NCBI RefSeq assembly: GCF_021155765.1
Contig: NC_060112.1
Span: 17,732,001-17,796,000, forward strand
DNA: 64,000 bases
Source of the DNA: Diprion similis
Lineage: Eukaryota > Arthropoda > Insecta > Hymenoptera > Diprionidae
Direction: 5' to 3'
Under the pieces are notes generated by a model that was not told the origin of the DNA, did not search any database, and saw only the letters and a list, made by a program, of their open reading frames with translations. Positions 50,901 to 64,000 of this stretch are shown one piece after another; within the stretch, counting starts at the first letter, position 1; each line of letters opens with the position of its first letter. A program made the position numbers and the translations under genes.

Positions 50901-53500
50901 GGGATCGCGGCCTCCCGGTGCAGGCAAATATTTGCGAAACTGGAAAAAATTTGCGATCAGTGTACACAGATAACGTATCTGGATTATATTTATAATACAT
51001 ATTTCCCGGAGGAGGCAGCGGGCACGTAGATACATAGCATTATTTATGTATAAACTCTCGGATACCGTGTCCGATCGGCGAAGCAATCTGCACGCGCTTC
51101 TTCGCCATCGACTCGATATCCAACACAACTGACATTGTTCATCCAGCAACAACCGCAGTGGAAATAACTCGGCCTGGCATATGAACGCGCCAAACAGTCT
51201 GCTCCGGACTTGAGAGCCGAGTCAGCGACGGTACGATGTCATATTATAATAAACCTATCTTCCACAAAACTTTGAATAATCTCAGTGTGGATTTTGAATC
51301 CCTAATTTTTCAACCCTCCGCAATTGCTGACAGGTAGCAGGGGGACGATAATTTCTGTGCAATTTGAATATAGTCAACAGTTGTATTCATCGACAGATCC
51401 CGGGACCTGCGGGAGATGCAGGTCATGAAGATGCGGCGGGGAGGGGGATGTTGCTGTTAGCTGTGACCCATTTTGTCAAGGAATGACGTCAAACGAGACC
51501 ATTCACCCTGGCGAGCTCCAGAACTCCGGGCCACGATCAAACTGGGTCACTGGGGTAACGCAGCCCCGTTATGCCGGCCCCGCCGATTCAACCCTCGTAC
51601 CTCCAACCTTATCGTGGAGTTATGCTTCCGCTGTATTATCCGCCTCTTTAGTCGACCTGTTTCCTTTGTATCGATTAGTGCTTTCAGACCTTGGGGAGGG
51701 ACCCCTGTGTTCTTCCGTCAGAAAGGTGTGATAAGTATAAAAAAATTATCGATTATAGACTTTGCTGAGCATGGATCATACACTTTGACTTTGCTGCACA
51801 TTTTTTTTCCACCATTCTCTTGGTGGTAAGGTGTTATTTTTATCGCTCGACACCTACCTGCGATGCAAAGTAATGTTTACAATTTTACGAATCATGTATT
51901 ATTCAACAACGCATATTTTATGTACGTATATTTATTTCACTGCGAACTACGACGTTTTGTTAAGTTTTTTTTCTTCTTTTACCACAGTGTTATGCGAATG
52001 GATAATGTAAGTGAAAGCGTATGATTTTTGTACAGATGCACACTCGTAGGGAGATTGGTTTGTCGAAACATACACGTGTAATATTTACATGTTAAGGTTT
52101 ATTGGTTTAGGTCTATAAAGCGTTCGATAGAATGAGCGCATGATAAACTGGCATGTGATCTAAGCTGATTGACGATTTGTGACGATTTGTTCAAGTGACA
52201 AAAAGTCATAATCTTTGCGTCACTTTGAGAGCGATATGAATCAAGTTTATGTGTAGTAAAGGAACTTGCGCTAATCAAATTTGCTTGCGAAACATGAGTA
52301 GATTATATTCATGCATGTAATCTATATGTCATATTTATATCTAAAAATATCGTGCATGTGTGTATCGTGACTTGTCAATAACCACTTCCGCTGCATTGTA
52401 ATTGATTGCAGAATTCTTACGCAGTTAAATCCGCGGCTATCTTTGTTTTGACTCGAGATTATATTCGCCGGAAGTGAGGGAATTTGATGGTGACATTCCG
52501 TTTCGGGAGAGAATCGTCGGCTGACGACGCGGATTGGCTTTTTCCCGGTTTAAGCAAATTCTCGAGCGATCAAGTTCAGTCATGAAGTGGACTGAAAGAA
52601 GAAAGAAATACTCGTATAAGGAAACAAACGGTATAAATACCATAAGAATAAGATCAAGATAAGATAAGAATTAATGTCAGCACCGCACGAGTGGATTGGA
52701 AAAATCGAAATAGCGGACGAACAAAGAACCGGAATGAAAAGTGAAGAATAATAAGAAGAGAACACAGGAACAAATGTCGTTTAAATCATTATTTAAACGA
52801 GATGCGGGCAATTTCCGGGAGACTAAGACACCTGCTTGCAACCGCGACGCCCCTAATCCGTGAAAAGATTTCTCGAGGTCCTCATTTCCGGCGACACCGT
52901 CAAACCCACGTGACGCATTTACCATCTGTCGATTTTCCAGACACCGCCTCGATCTTATCATATTCAAAGATCCAATGGGACTGATGTTAGAGAAAACGCT
53001 ACGTCATCGCGGTTCAATTTCACAGTCATCCTTACATCACGAAACCTCGGCCGTTTCGGCGTCCACGAAAAGGAGCGCCCTCAGATGCAACGATTAACGA
53101 ATCCATGAGCATTAAGAACGATGGGATGAAGCTAGCAGCTAAAAAGCGGCATTTAATTCCCAAGGAAATTGAGTGTTAGTACGGCTTGAAAGCTAGCCAA
53201 TCTTGATCAGCACCGATCAAGATGTATAACTGATAGTGTTGAAATCTTCGTGAATTTTTGCAATCTTAAAAAATAAAAAAATTTATCTAAACCGTCGACG
53301 ACACGTTCTTGAATACATGCTCAGGGACGAGAGAGTGAAAGAGGGAGGCTGGCCGACGCGACGTTGCTGAATGAAAGCATCCCGGGAGAGCATCAATGCG
53401 GCGTAGTTTAGAATGGATGCTGCAGAATGCACAGCTCCGTATCAAGTATCAAGGTAACCACGACAAGCTGAAAAACCGTAGCAATTTGCACAATTCGCAT
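47927..53500. other. Non-coding DNA with microsatellites and factor-site clusters
   Basis: No gene is supported. (GAA)n lies at 48965-48993 and poly(T) at 50662-50681. GC-rich patches occur at 48790-48950, 49120-49790, 50150-50600, 51400-51700 and 52440-53000. ETS-type CCGGAAGT occurs at 50822-50829 and 52468-52475, and GCGGAAGT (either strand) at 48925-48932 and 52382-52389. A perfect CRE TGACGTCA is at 51484-51491. A 10-bp perfect stem (TCGTTTAAAT, loop CATT) occupies 52777-52800. Confidence 0.45.
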
Positions 53501-54420
53501 GCTTAAAGTTGGCTGGACGTTGTAAAAAATAAGGGGGCAGGGGGGGGGGGGATCAGAAGCAGAAAATCGATATAAAGTTAAAACAAGAAGGAGAAACCGC
53601 GGAAAGGGAAAAGAGGTTTGTGAACCGACCGCGACCGCGAGCTCTTACACAAAGTGACGACGAGAAAATAAATAATAAAATAAAATGTAAAATGCATGGA
53701 GAATTACCGCAGGTCGACAATTTTTGCGACAAGGGAGAAAAACAGGAATATTACAAGAGTTGAGGGACGAGGGACGTCTAATTATAAGACCGTACACTGT
53801 TGCCAACATCATTATGGTTTTATCTCTCTCTCTCTCTCTCTCTATCTCTTTGTTACCTTTGTTCTACCGCACTCTATTTCTATTTGTTATTGTTTTTTTT
53901 TATTGTTAGTTATATCGCTGTCGTTATTCTTATTTACATTTTATTTTTATCTCATCTTATTTTATAATTTTATATTTCATTCGTATTAATCAATTTATTT
54001 TATTTTCATTTATTTACTACCTCCTATATACTTTTTGTTTTTTATTGTTAATTTTTCTCCGTACCTCTTACATCGATTGCCCAACATTGTCAGGGGCATA
54101 GTAAACACATCTATCTATCTCTCTCTCTCTCCCGATTTTATCTCATCCTTTGCCTTAACCTACCATTGCGCACTATCTACTGTATATACTTAAATTTTTG
54201 GACTCTATTTTTCGATTTTTCGTACTTCAACTTATTTTTTCTGTCCGTTTACTTGCTTTATCTGACTCTGTTTTTACTGTACCTTGTATTAAACTTTCTG
54301 TCATTACGTACGTTATGCACTTGTCCAACCTCTATCTATCTATCTATCTTCCTCTCCTCTCTTCTCTCTTTCTCTCTCTCTCGATAGAGATATTATAATA
54401 GCCACACACTAAAAAAATAT
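53501..54420. repeat. Low-complexity purine/pyrimidine tract
   Basis: A purine-rich segment (53520-53770) that includes a G run at 53541-53551 is followed by a long T/C-rich stretch (53815-54390) with (CT)n near 53823-53842 and CTAT repeats near 54332-54350. Open frames here are leucine-, serine- and phenylalanine-rich artefacts. Confidence 0.7.
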
Positions 54421-57400
54421 CCCGGTATAGATACAATCACCTTCAAAGCTTCAATTTCCGTACACAACACACATTGCATCGAAACTTTTCACCTCATGCG
54501 GTTGTACGTGTGTGATGTGTCGTCCTTATGTTAAATAGGCCATCGTCATTGTCCATGGCAGCTGTATATCCAATTCTTCATCGCACGCAGACGAGGCCTT
54601 GGAGGCGCGCATCCTGCAGGGAGCACCGGGGGATGCGATGGTACCGGGACAAAGGTGCAGATGATGGTTAGCTCGACCCTGTGACCCAGTTCATCTCTGG
54701 GGGTTGAATGAACGCCGTCTGCCGCGTGGTGACGTCACTCGCGACCTGGTTTCCGCGTCTCCCGGTGCAACCGGCGAGGCACCTCCTCTCCTCCTGTTCG
54801 ATCTCTCGGGGTGAATCGAACGCAATTTTCATTCGGCTTTTCCCGGTCCTGACCCAGTCTCGGTTCCATCAATGAGATTTAAAACCTTGCCATTCATCCG
54901 GACTTTTCTACGTGTTTTACCTTTTATTCGTTTCATTTTTTCCTACTTTGATGTGCAGCATTTTCTCACCCTCACTTTGTAGAGATTGTGGTCCCGGTTG
55001 GTTTTAAAACCTCTCTTACTTTGCTGCGTTCCCTTCTTTCTTGAAACTTAAGTAAGTGTTCCACTTAAGAAGCACGTGAGCTTTTGTTAATAATTTTTCT
55101 TTTAATTAATGAACGTCGTGAGTTTGTACTCGTTTTACTTGCCGCAACGTCATCGATGAAAAAAAAAGGAACGGATGGTTGTAATTATTTGAATCTCGCG
55201 CCGAGGGGAAAGAATAATACAGCTGTAACAACCTCGTTGCAAATGGTAAAACCCAACACTTGAATAACGAGGTTGTGATCCGATATTTCCAAAAAATTGT
55301 GTATATTTTCAGCGCTCGCGGATTTCTGTGCGCTACATACGTTTACGCATCTCTCAAAATATATATTATTCATGGAAACTCTAAATTTGCAACGTATGTT
55401 TTAAAATTAAACCAGTGACACGGGTACTTGGTGTTACTTATTCCCACGAACTGTAGGTTCTCCGAGTATGCTTTAAGTTCAAATTATATATAAACGTTTA
55501 TATGCGTCGAGGTTATTCCTTCGGGCGAAAACAGATTTCCGAACGTCTTATTTCTGTGTACGCAACATTTCCGCGTGATTTTTTAACATCGCGACATGCG
55601 TTTACACTGAGCTCAAAAATTCTGCACCTACGTTTACTAAACACATCTTAGCTACATCCATTTTTGAAAATAAGTTTTTCACCTGTAATCAGGAAATATA
55701 TTAAGTGTAACGATTAATTTTTATACAGTTACATTTACTCGTACTATATTTTGTTGGAAGTATTGCTGTAACTTGATGATGGTGGGATAATAAATTGATA
55801 TGTTAAACCCTTATTTAGCTGAAAAAAGTGTAATAAACTAATCAGATTTGAAACATTGCGATACTTGTACCACATACACTTGGATAATATAACTCGAAGC
55901 ATTTATATATTCAAGCCATTATTTTGACGATATCCATTTTACCAGAATTCCCTGCTAACTGTAACAAATGTAATATTCCTTGGTTTAAACGTACCTATAA
56001 CTATTAAATTTTATACTTTCGACACGTGTATGGATACTATCGGCTTATGCGTAGGTAGGTTTTGTGGGTGTATGATTCGTACAAGTCATCACTCTTGTCG
56101 TATTGTCGAGTATATCAGGTATTATTACAACTGTAGGCCAATGCCATTGGAAAAGTTTGATTAGACATCACTCGACGGTCTCTTCTCCTCCTCAAAATCC
56201 CATTGATCAGTTCAACAATGACAATGACAATGACGCGCAGGCATACGACAGCACCGAATCCTTGAATGAATTATCCTTGCCTAGGCCCGGTACCTGCAAT
56301 GGGGCTCACAATTGCCAAACAATTGGGACTAACGATGACTATCGATGACTCTAGCACTTACCGATGCGCAACTAATACCACCTTTTTGAAACACGATATA
56401 CTCTCCGTACCCTGGCATCAGCAGGTAGGTACGTCTAGTGACGGAATCGAACAAACGCCGAGTAATTTTTGTGGCAAACTAATCGCGAGACAAGAGTTTA
56501 CTTTATCGTAAATAAATCACCACCACGTGCGGCTTGATTTCGATGTTTTTTCACTGCCTCGACGTCACGACGTATCGACAGAAATCGAGAGAAGTGGGTA
56601 CACGATACTCGGGTTTGACTCTTGATCGAACCTAGTGAGTGGTCGGAGCCGTCGTTGCCAGTTATTTTCAGAATTTGCGGGTGGAGATGCATCAGCCTTT
56701 GTCACAGACACTATTGCCGGGTGAAAGAAGACACCCCGGAGAATAGCTTTTCACTACGCTTTCCCGGGGTGAAAAACTTGGGACAGAGGTTTCGCTTTCA
56801 GGTTTCATTGTGTCTGCGAGGCATAATCGGAAGTGCGATGCGCTGCGTAACGCCGCGGGAGGCTTTCGCTTCATGCAAAACGGATTTATGCGTTTATTGC
56901 CAGTTCCTCGGTTACAGTACACGTTACGCTGTTCCATTGGGGGTGTCAGTGTCGGGAACGGACTTCTCTTTCTATTCCTGGTAGCGAGGACGATTGTCCG
57001 GTGAAATTCACACCGTCAATTGCTGCAGGTGGTTCGAACTTACTCTAAAAATGCAGGTAGAAATGCAGGTAAAGAGAGTGAGAGAGAGAGAGAGACATAG
57101 CCGGATTCGTTCAGCAATCTGCGAACTCAAAGATCCATTTTCATATCGATAAAGTGAAACTCAAGGTCTGTGCCTGTTTACGCTGCGGGTAGACATGGTA
57201 TAACACGAGGATAATGCGTATCAGGTATCCATACATGCAGGCACATCAACTGTATCACTTTCCTTTCCCGGAACGTCGAGAAAAAAGTGTGTTATGTGAA
57301 TATGGTTTCTCGAATTACGATAATAACGCGTTAAGTCATTTTTAACCGACAAATTTACTCACACGTGTTTTCATGTGGGTACCTATATTTATATGTACGA

Positions 57401-60400
57401 TTGACGATGTAATATCGTATTTCTGTACTGGAAAATAAATATGATCGTTTCATTGGGTTGAGGTGTAGAATGAATACTTGTTAGTATTTTTCGCGAAAGA
57501 AAAATTATCTAAGCGAACTTTAGTCGCGTGAGATTAAAATTACGATCTATAATTCAGAGCAGGCAGTCAATGTGATCATTGACGTGGTTCCAAAACGTGG
57601 GCGAGACGACGTTTCTTTTTCGCTCTAGCGTATTTCTGCGTTTGTACCCGTTCAAATTTCGCGGACTAAAATAGATTTTGGAAATGAACGGTGCAGCGTG
57701 TGCAGCGAAGATCGCTTTTCTTCGCTCCGCCAGGCGTAATAATTGAGGACATTTATTTAAAACGTATAAAACACCATACTATATTGGAAATTTTGTTACT
57801 CATCAAATGTTGTAACCTGTCACTCATATCTGTCACTCAAAGCACTCTGTACAGTATATTTATAGGTGTTTGAAAATTCATTTGCTTTGATCTCTCTCGT
57901 GCTTCCCACGTGAAAAATGAGCCGAACTGGAATGTTGGAGATGTATTTTTTTGGCCTTTCTCTCTTCTTTCTTTCTGTCGGTCGTTTTTCCTACTTTTTC
58001 ACTGTATGCGTTTATCCGGCCTTTAATTCAATGCATGTGTGCGGACAGAGGATAAAAATAAAATCGAGGAATTATGACGGCACTGCACAGTATAATCCGT
58101 TGATCGAGAATGAATAATCGTGCAACACTCGACCGCCTTATTATGTTAAATTTGTCACAAGAATCAGCAATTTGGGAGCGAATTTCACTTCATAGCTGCG
58201 GGCTGTAATGTTTCAAAACTACAAATTCCCGGCTTTCGTATTATCATTGAGATCTGCTGCAATGACCCGGGCGTGACACTCCAATGATTGAGGTCAACAC
58301 ACCGTCAGGTTTGGTAACCGTCGTTTAACGTCATCAATGGAAGTTTTTTCTTCGATCCTTACTGGCTGGTGCATTCATATTTACACTGGAACGTAATTCA
58401 ATTGTATACGCTATTTATATGCACGTTGCGCGTGCGAATTAAACGATTGCGTACGCTCAACGCGACGTGTCCCACATTGAAGTTCAGTTACCGGTCATAC
58501 AACGAGTCCCGATCCTCATTGAGTCGCCTCGTCGCAGCCAAGAATGAGATTATTAACCCTGAGCACGGAATAGCAGTATTTAGCGTAGAAGATGTAGTAC
58601 TAGCTTTGTCTATTAATAGATGCATAACATTACTCGCTCTGTCTCATCTCGAAAGAAACTTTCAATTTAACTTGAAAATCCGTCGGTTCGTAGAAGATTT
58701 CGCACAAGGTAGCTGGCTACGTATGACTTGTCACTACGAATGGCTTTCACCCAAATTCAAGATCAATAATTCTCACTGAAGTTTTAGCTGCTTTCTCTTT
58801 TTAATGTATACAGCTGTTTTGAAAACGATAGGTAAAATGCACTTTCTTCCGTATATTCCAAACTGGATTTACGCTAAAGCAAGCTAAAAGCAAAGGCGAA
58901 ACATAATATCAAAAAAAAGCTGGTATGCTCGAAGAATAATGTTTGCTTTTGGTTAAAAATCTATTTGTAGACACATTTTTCATAAAGCTTTCGCGTAGAA
59001 ACACAATATTTTGTTGTAAATACCAAAATTAATCACGTAATTATTTTAAAATTGCAAAAAAATTAATTTAGTTATGTACGATATCTCAATTTTGATTTAG
59101 TTAATTTACCCAAATAATACTTTTTTCACGCTATTATCAAAATATTGAATACCATCTGGTAGATTCAAATAAATCGTTCATGAAAACTTCTTCACTAAAT
59201 CTATTCAGTGTATTAAGATTAGTTAACTTTACGAAATCGTGAGAGCTACTAATTGATTACTGCAATCAAATAATATGTTAGATCTTAGATTTACAAATTT
59301 TTTTGTTCAAGCGGCAAAATACTTTTTGCAACGCGTTGAAAATCTTTTCTTGAAAGAGAAGTAAGATGAACAGTTATCGGGGGGGACTACAATCATTTCT
59401 GTAGTATAATCAGTAGAACTAAATCTCTCGTTGTCGACGGTCAATGCACAATGGAATATTTCATTGTCGTTGTTTGATGTGGCACTTGATCCATGGAGCA
59501 TAAATCACAATGAAACCATAATTTTTTCAGTTACAACAATTAAATAGTTGTTTTCAATCTTTATAAAATGGTTTCACCGTGTAGATCTGATTTCGGAATT
59601 GTATCAGAATATATGGGATTCAGCTGCTAAACCATTTTTTATACATTATTGAAAAATTTTGTTTTCTGCACACTATAAAATCAACTAAACTTTTTAGTTG
59701 TGTGAAATGATGTGTTTGGTAGTATGCATATTAACGCTGAAATTTCGCTTCCAGCACAAAATTTTGGTCATTACGACCAAATTTTTTTTTTCCAGACAAG
59801 TTTCCCAATCGATAGTAAATCCGAATTATGAGTTCTTTACTGCCGTTTGCTAGGCAAGACGGAACGCCTTTATGTATCATAGGTTGCCAGTCGCTAGGCG
59901 ACAATCAATTTACAGCGTCAGCCTCTGAAATAGTGGAAGAAATTTAATTAGATTCATTGTAAAATATTAATCAGCCAACAATTACAAACTGAAATCGTAA
60001 TGTACGTGATTGTCGATAAAGTATGCTTATCTATTGAATGATCACAAAAAGTATGCGTCCTGCAATGGAGACACAAGTTTAATACTACGCCATTGCCATA
60101 CCTTAACTACCCAACACGCTACACGCACCACGACTAGAAATGTGATTATGGTTGGAATTAAGAGGCCTATCACTGTATCAAATTCAACATTTTGTGAGTT
60201 TAAAACTTACTGCTAACTTTACTCTGGGATGTTGATACCTAATTGGTCTTATCTATCAAATTAACATGCCGGCTGGATATTTTTTCATCACGTTGTGTTA
60301 AGTTCGACTTAGAATACGGCCAAGTTTCACATACAGATATCGAGTAACTAAATCGAGGCCACGAAACAATCCGTTAATTCCCTATCATGACAGAAATTGG

Positions 60401-61750
60401 GAATGAAATACCTGTATTACGTGTATGCAACAAGGATTGTAATTCCAGGTCAAAAATGACGAATACAATTTTCAAGTGCGTAACTATTTATAGCGTAAGT
60501 ACTTGTGTGACCTATTCCTTCAAATACTCGTATAATAGATCAAACTTTGAATGTATAGGTATGTGGAATGGACGTAATCAGGTTGATAATATAAAGTCTA
60601 TGACACTTCCGTAATGAATTATATCAATCAATTGTTATAATTCTTTATTTGTTACTAGTGGAAAGGCTACTAAATCACATTTGTAATTCATAACATACCT
60701 CCTTACCCTGACCACGATATACGGCAAATGAAGTGTAGCGAACGATATCGCACGTAGTCGGTTTATGTTACAGCACGTTTATCTTAATCCAGACTAAAAT
60801 TATTATTTTATCTTTAGAATGAAAAGCTTAAGTAGGTATTGGTGCCGTAATCACAAAACACCCACAATCGTAACTACGTAATAATATTACGTAAGAGATT
60901 CGGATTAAACTTTAGCTCGTTTTGGGTGTAATTAGCTATTTGCGAATTATCAGCTCAGAATAATACGTTTATTTTACTGTATTAAAACTCCCAATAAATT
61001 CTTGAGGTATTGTCAGATTCAACGATTCAAATGGCTGTACATCACCAGCTGCGATTGCATAATTTCAGTAAACCTCAAACCTTTATTTAGTTATTCGGTC
61101 ATTAACGAACAGATGAATAATATCACGAATTGGGTATTTCTTAATACGTCTTTTTAACTGATATCGTATTGTTTTTTATGCTAAAGAATTCTACCTTCTT
61201 CGACGCGAATACATGAGAATTATAATCGATTGTAAATGCAATTTTATAATCTCCGAGTATATGCAGTATGCATCCAGATGACACATCTGCACTTGCACTT
61301 ACAGACAGATAGAAAGCGTTTTGCAGCGCTATCAGAAGCTTGTTTACCTTTGAATTTACTTTTGTCCCATAAGCTGAAGAACAATTAACTTTATCAGCAT
61401 TCGTCGTACGAGTCCGCGGGACTATTTCTACGCTAGTGAAATGCAGCATACACAAAGTTCAATAAAACTGTAAAGATAAATTATAGTAATATAGGTATAT
61501 GCTGTAATATTATTATATTTATTGAGATAATCAATGAGTTTGACTGTGATGTTAATGATAATGCGAAGCTCGATGCGAAGTATATTATGAAACGCAGCAG
61601 GATTATTCGGATAAAATAAAAAATAAGTTGTCATCTGACTTACGAAATTCTGATTATTCGAGGGAGTGGCTGGTGGCGTTATATTCAAGGTTGTTATTTT
61701 TTTTTTTTTTTTTTTTTTTTTTCTTGCAACGTTTGAGTAACTGAAGCGTG
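54421..61750. other. Non-coding DNA, right part
   Basis: No gene is supported. A perfect CRE TGACGTCA sits at 54730-54737 in a GC-rich patch (54550-54880), and another GC-rich patch is at 56560-57000. (GA)n is at 57072-57096 and poly(T) at 61697-61722. The open frames at 58369-58779 (136 codons, plus) and 61141-61455 (104 codons, minus) show no family I recognise and no splice context. Confidence 0.45.
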
Positions 61751-63142
61751 GCATGGCAAAACGATGTGCCATCATTATGATTTTTCGGGATAGCAAAAAA
61801 ACTGTCCCAAAATTTGATTTATTAATTTTAAACAAATCAAAAAGTACTTTCTAGAGTTTTTCAATCTCCTTCAAATGGCCTTAACTCCGATTCAATTTAG
61901 CAATTCGCTTTCGAGAAAATGACTCGCGAAAATAGATTTTTATCAAGCCAGTGTAATTGATAAAAATTAAACTGATTAAAAACCAATTGTGATATTAAAA
62001 TTACAAAACAGATATGAATCGACAGCTTGAAAGTTAAAGAATAATGTTCGGCGGTAGATTTTCAAATTTGTAGAAATATTAAAATATTACAAGGCAAAAT
62101 GGCAGCCTATAGAGGAATGAAAATCGATGTAACTGCTAAAATGTAAATAATTTGCTCAAAAAATTGTAAAATCCTAATGAAAAAACGGTAGAACTGTATA
62201 ATAATTCAATTTGATTAAAGATAAATCCTGATCGTACAGTCTGGACTGTGGAGGCACGATGCGGAGCATATCAGTTATCGGTATTATTTGTCTTTTTTTC
62301 TCAGTGGTGACGTTAAGCGATTTTGCGAACTTTGAACTGATCAGGACCCACGTGAGTTCAAGGCTGAACGCTGACAAAGATCGATTCATATCTGTCTTGC
62401 AATTTTAATATTGTAAGTTTGTTTTTAATCAGTATCCAATGTCAAAACATGCGGCCTCAGGCTGGCCATGAGCCAGCCCTTGAACTTCCCGTTCTCAAAA
62501 TCTAGGTTTCAAGTTCACAGAAAAAAAAAAAATTAATATCCACCTCGAATTTCGGACTACAAATTCAGATTAGTAATCAAGGATTTAAAGGCCGTCAAAT
62601 ACCATATTACATGAATACATAACGATTCTTTTATTTTTAACCACTCTAATGCATCTACGATCACAAATGTCGGAAGGCGGACCTTGTATTCGTTATCGGA
62701 AACCCAAACAACCTCCGTCTACTAATTTCTACCGAAATCCGAATATTTAAACAAAAAATTTTTTCACTATCTTGAATTCGCCCTTTGGATTTCGCAAATC
62801 TGACTTTAGATTCGTGATTAGCGACCGAAACAACCTCATGGCACCAATTTTCATCAAGATTTAGTGAAAACTCAACTTTTTATTTTCGGGGTGATTACTT
62901 ATGACTTACTTTTTCCTCTGAAAATAGAGAAATGGGAAATTGAAAAGATGTCGGCGAATTTTCACGAGTCCTTTTCTCGAAGATGAATTGTTATATGAAT
63001 CGAAGTTTGGGCTCCTGAAAGAGCTGACAAAACTATAAAAAAAGTATTTTCAGATTTTTGTTTTAATTAATCAAATTTTGGGACAGTTTTTTTGTTCTCC
63101 TGAAAAATCACAATGATGGCACTCATACCGTTTTGCCATGCA
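61751..63142. mobile_element. Repeat unit bounded by inverted repeats of about 185 bp
   Basis: The left arm (61751-61935) begins gcatggcaaaacg, then gccatcatt, gatttttc and caaaaaaactgtcccaaaat, and ends tcgagaaaatgactcgcgaaaa. The right arm (62957-63142) holds the reverse complements in the opposite order (gagtccttttctcg, attttgggacagtttttttg, gaaaaatc, aatgatggc, cgttttgccatgc). Between them are AT-rich DNA and degenerate tandem copies of another motif (62545-62900). No transposase frame is seen. It is probably a non-autonomous DNA transposon, possibly nested. Confidence 0.75.
62545..62900. repeat. Degenerate tandem repeat, about 3 copies of 120-130 bp
   Basis: Related units read roughly gat-tcgt-att-a-cgacc-aaacaacct followed by accaatttctaccgaaat or accaattttcatcaagat. 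They are seen near 62545-62600, 62680-62750 and 62805-62870, strongly diverged. They lie inside the inverted-repeat unit. Confidence 0.5.
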
Positions 63143-64000
63143 AACTTTTTACAATTTTACGAATACATTTACGAATACATTTCTGTGAACCATATCGTTT
63201 TTCAAGAACGTGTGTATGCATTTTTTTTTTTTAATTTTTCAAGAAACAAATGTATTTTCCATATCTTAGCACTAACACCGTTCTGCTGTGCCATCCTTTA
63301 ACCATTCGTTCATTAAAGATTTGGCTTAATAAATATTAAGAAACTATACATATACCATGTATCTTGTCAACACTTACGATTAACGAATATTCGGATTTTT
63401 AATCTAATGCAAAGAGAATTTATCTCATCTTCGATTAGCTGACGAAATTTTGGATTTCATTGGTTGAGTGGTTTTCGAGTTATTTGAATAAAAAAAAATT
63501 TAATCAGAAAAATTAAATTAAACATTCAATTTGTGAAATTTTTATAGGTGCGAAACACACTTGAGCGGGAAGTTCTTAGGCTGGCCCTATTAAGGTAAGC
63601 TAAATTAACCACCTTTCCATTACATAGAAAGTAATAAAAATGTTTTCTCAGCTGCACAAATTATCATTCATCATGACATTCAACTAGGTAGACGATTGGC
63701 GTTCTTCACACCATTTACCTTCATTGTTGCTCACTTATCGAGGATTTTCGCATTTAGCGATTCCATGTTAGAGATCACAGAAATATCAATAGGGTCAAGC
63801 CACTCGGCAGTCATTATTTTCGATTCGATTCTGACGAGGTACCACGCATGTGTAACCGTATGCTAAAGGCGTTTTTTAGTGTTTCAAGTCCTTCCTTCAC
63901 ATCAATCGTCCATCGAGAAAAACCCTTTGTGCTCCTCTGTTGTCAGATAAAAAATAGAACAAGATAATTTACTGCCATCAGTGTCATCAATTTTTTAGTC
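63143..64000. other. AT-rich end of window
   Basis: I see no gene or clear repeat. 63225-63300 has a weak resemblance to the right inverted-repeat arm just before it (gcacta-acaccgtt-tgc), suggesting a decayed extra copy. Confidence 0.4.

Noticed and set aside
58369-58779. 136-codon frame as a gene
   Set aside because: No family resemblance, no splice or promoter context, and arbitrary composition.
59761-59795. Hairpin ttggtc/gaccaa as a terminator or element end
   Set aside because: A short stem (about 10 bp) in AT-rich DNA with no partner feature; likely chance.
61141-61455. 104-codon minus-strand frame as a terminal exon
   Set aside because: It reads like a protein in places, but there is no homologue I recognise, no upstream exon and no clear acceptor.

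Overview
This window is nuclear DNA from an insect, most likely a hymenopteran; a basal (sawfly-like) lineage is possible, but I cannot prove it from one window. The reasons are spliced genes with short GT-AG introns, insect-type ribosomal-protein promoter motifs (a TCT initiator and a DRE), many fold-back mini-transposons and a large satellite block. I see no bacterial, viral or organellar genes.

Layout. 1-1719 is unassigned DNA. 1720-13700 is a tandem satellite: 39 copies of a 314-bp monomer, three of them shortened to 280 bp. It carries two levels of internal duplication: a 2,792-bp block of nine monomers repeated head to tail, and the first seven monomers re-used 9,038 bp further on. The array stops about 55 bp beyond the poly(A) signal of RpS3A (eS1), a five-exon minus-strand gene (13795-16251). 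RpS3A shares a head-to-head promoter with Tmem185 (plus strand, five exons, 16971-19831), whose last intron holds an 844-bp fold-back element. Two further fold-back elements lie almost back to back at 21309-22626. A six-exon F-box/leucine-rich gene of the FBXO33/FBXO39 type follows on the minus strand (23076-25576). A 4-kb AT-rich stretch then leads to an intact receptor-type tyrosine phosphatase of the KIM family (PTPRR/PTPN5/PTPN7 type; minus strand, eight exons, 31227-35472), whose signal-peptide exon lies 1.5 kb upstream of the rest.

36-64 kb holds no coding exon that I can support. It alternates AT-rich DNA with GC-richer patches and carries microsatellites, palindromes, ETS-like and CRE motifs, one perfect NRF-1-type site, a 201-bp fold-back element (47726-47926) and a 1.4-kb repeat unit bounded by long inverted repeats (61751-63142). 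It may be intergenic or a large intron of a gene outside the window.

The four genes do not form a pathway. They are ordinary conserved animal genes: translation, a multi-pass membrane protein, ubiquitin ligase substrate choice and MAP-kinase dephosphorylation. The unusual content is the satellite with nested duplications beside an essential ribosomal-protein gene, and the families of near-full-length palindromic elements.
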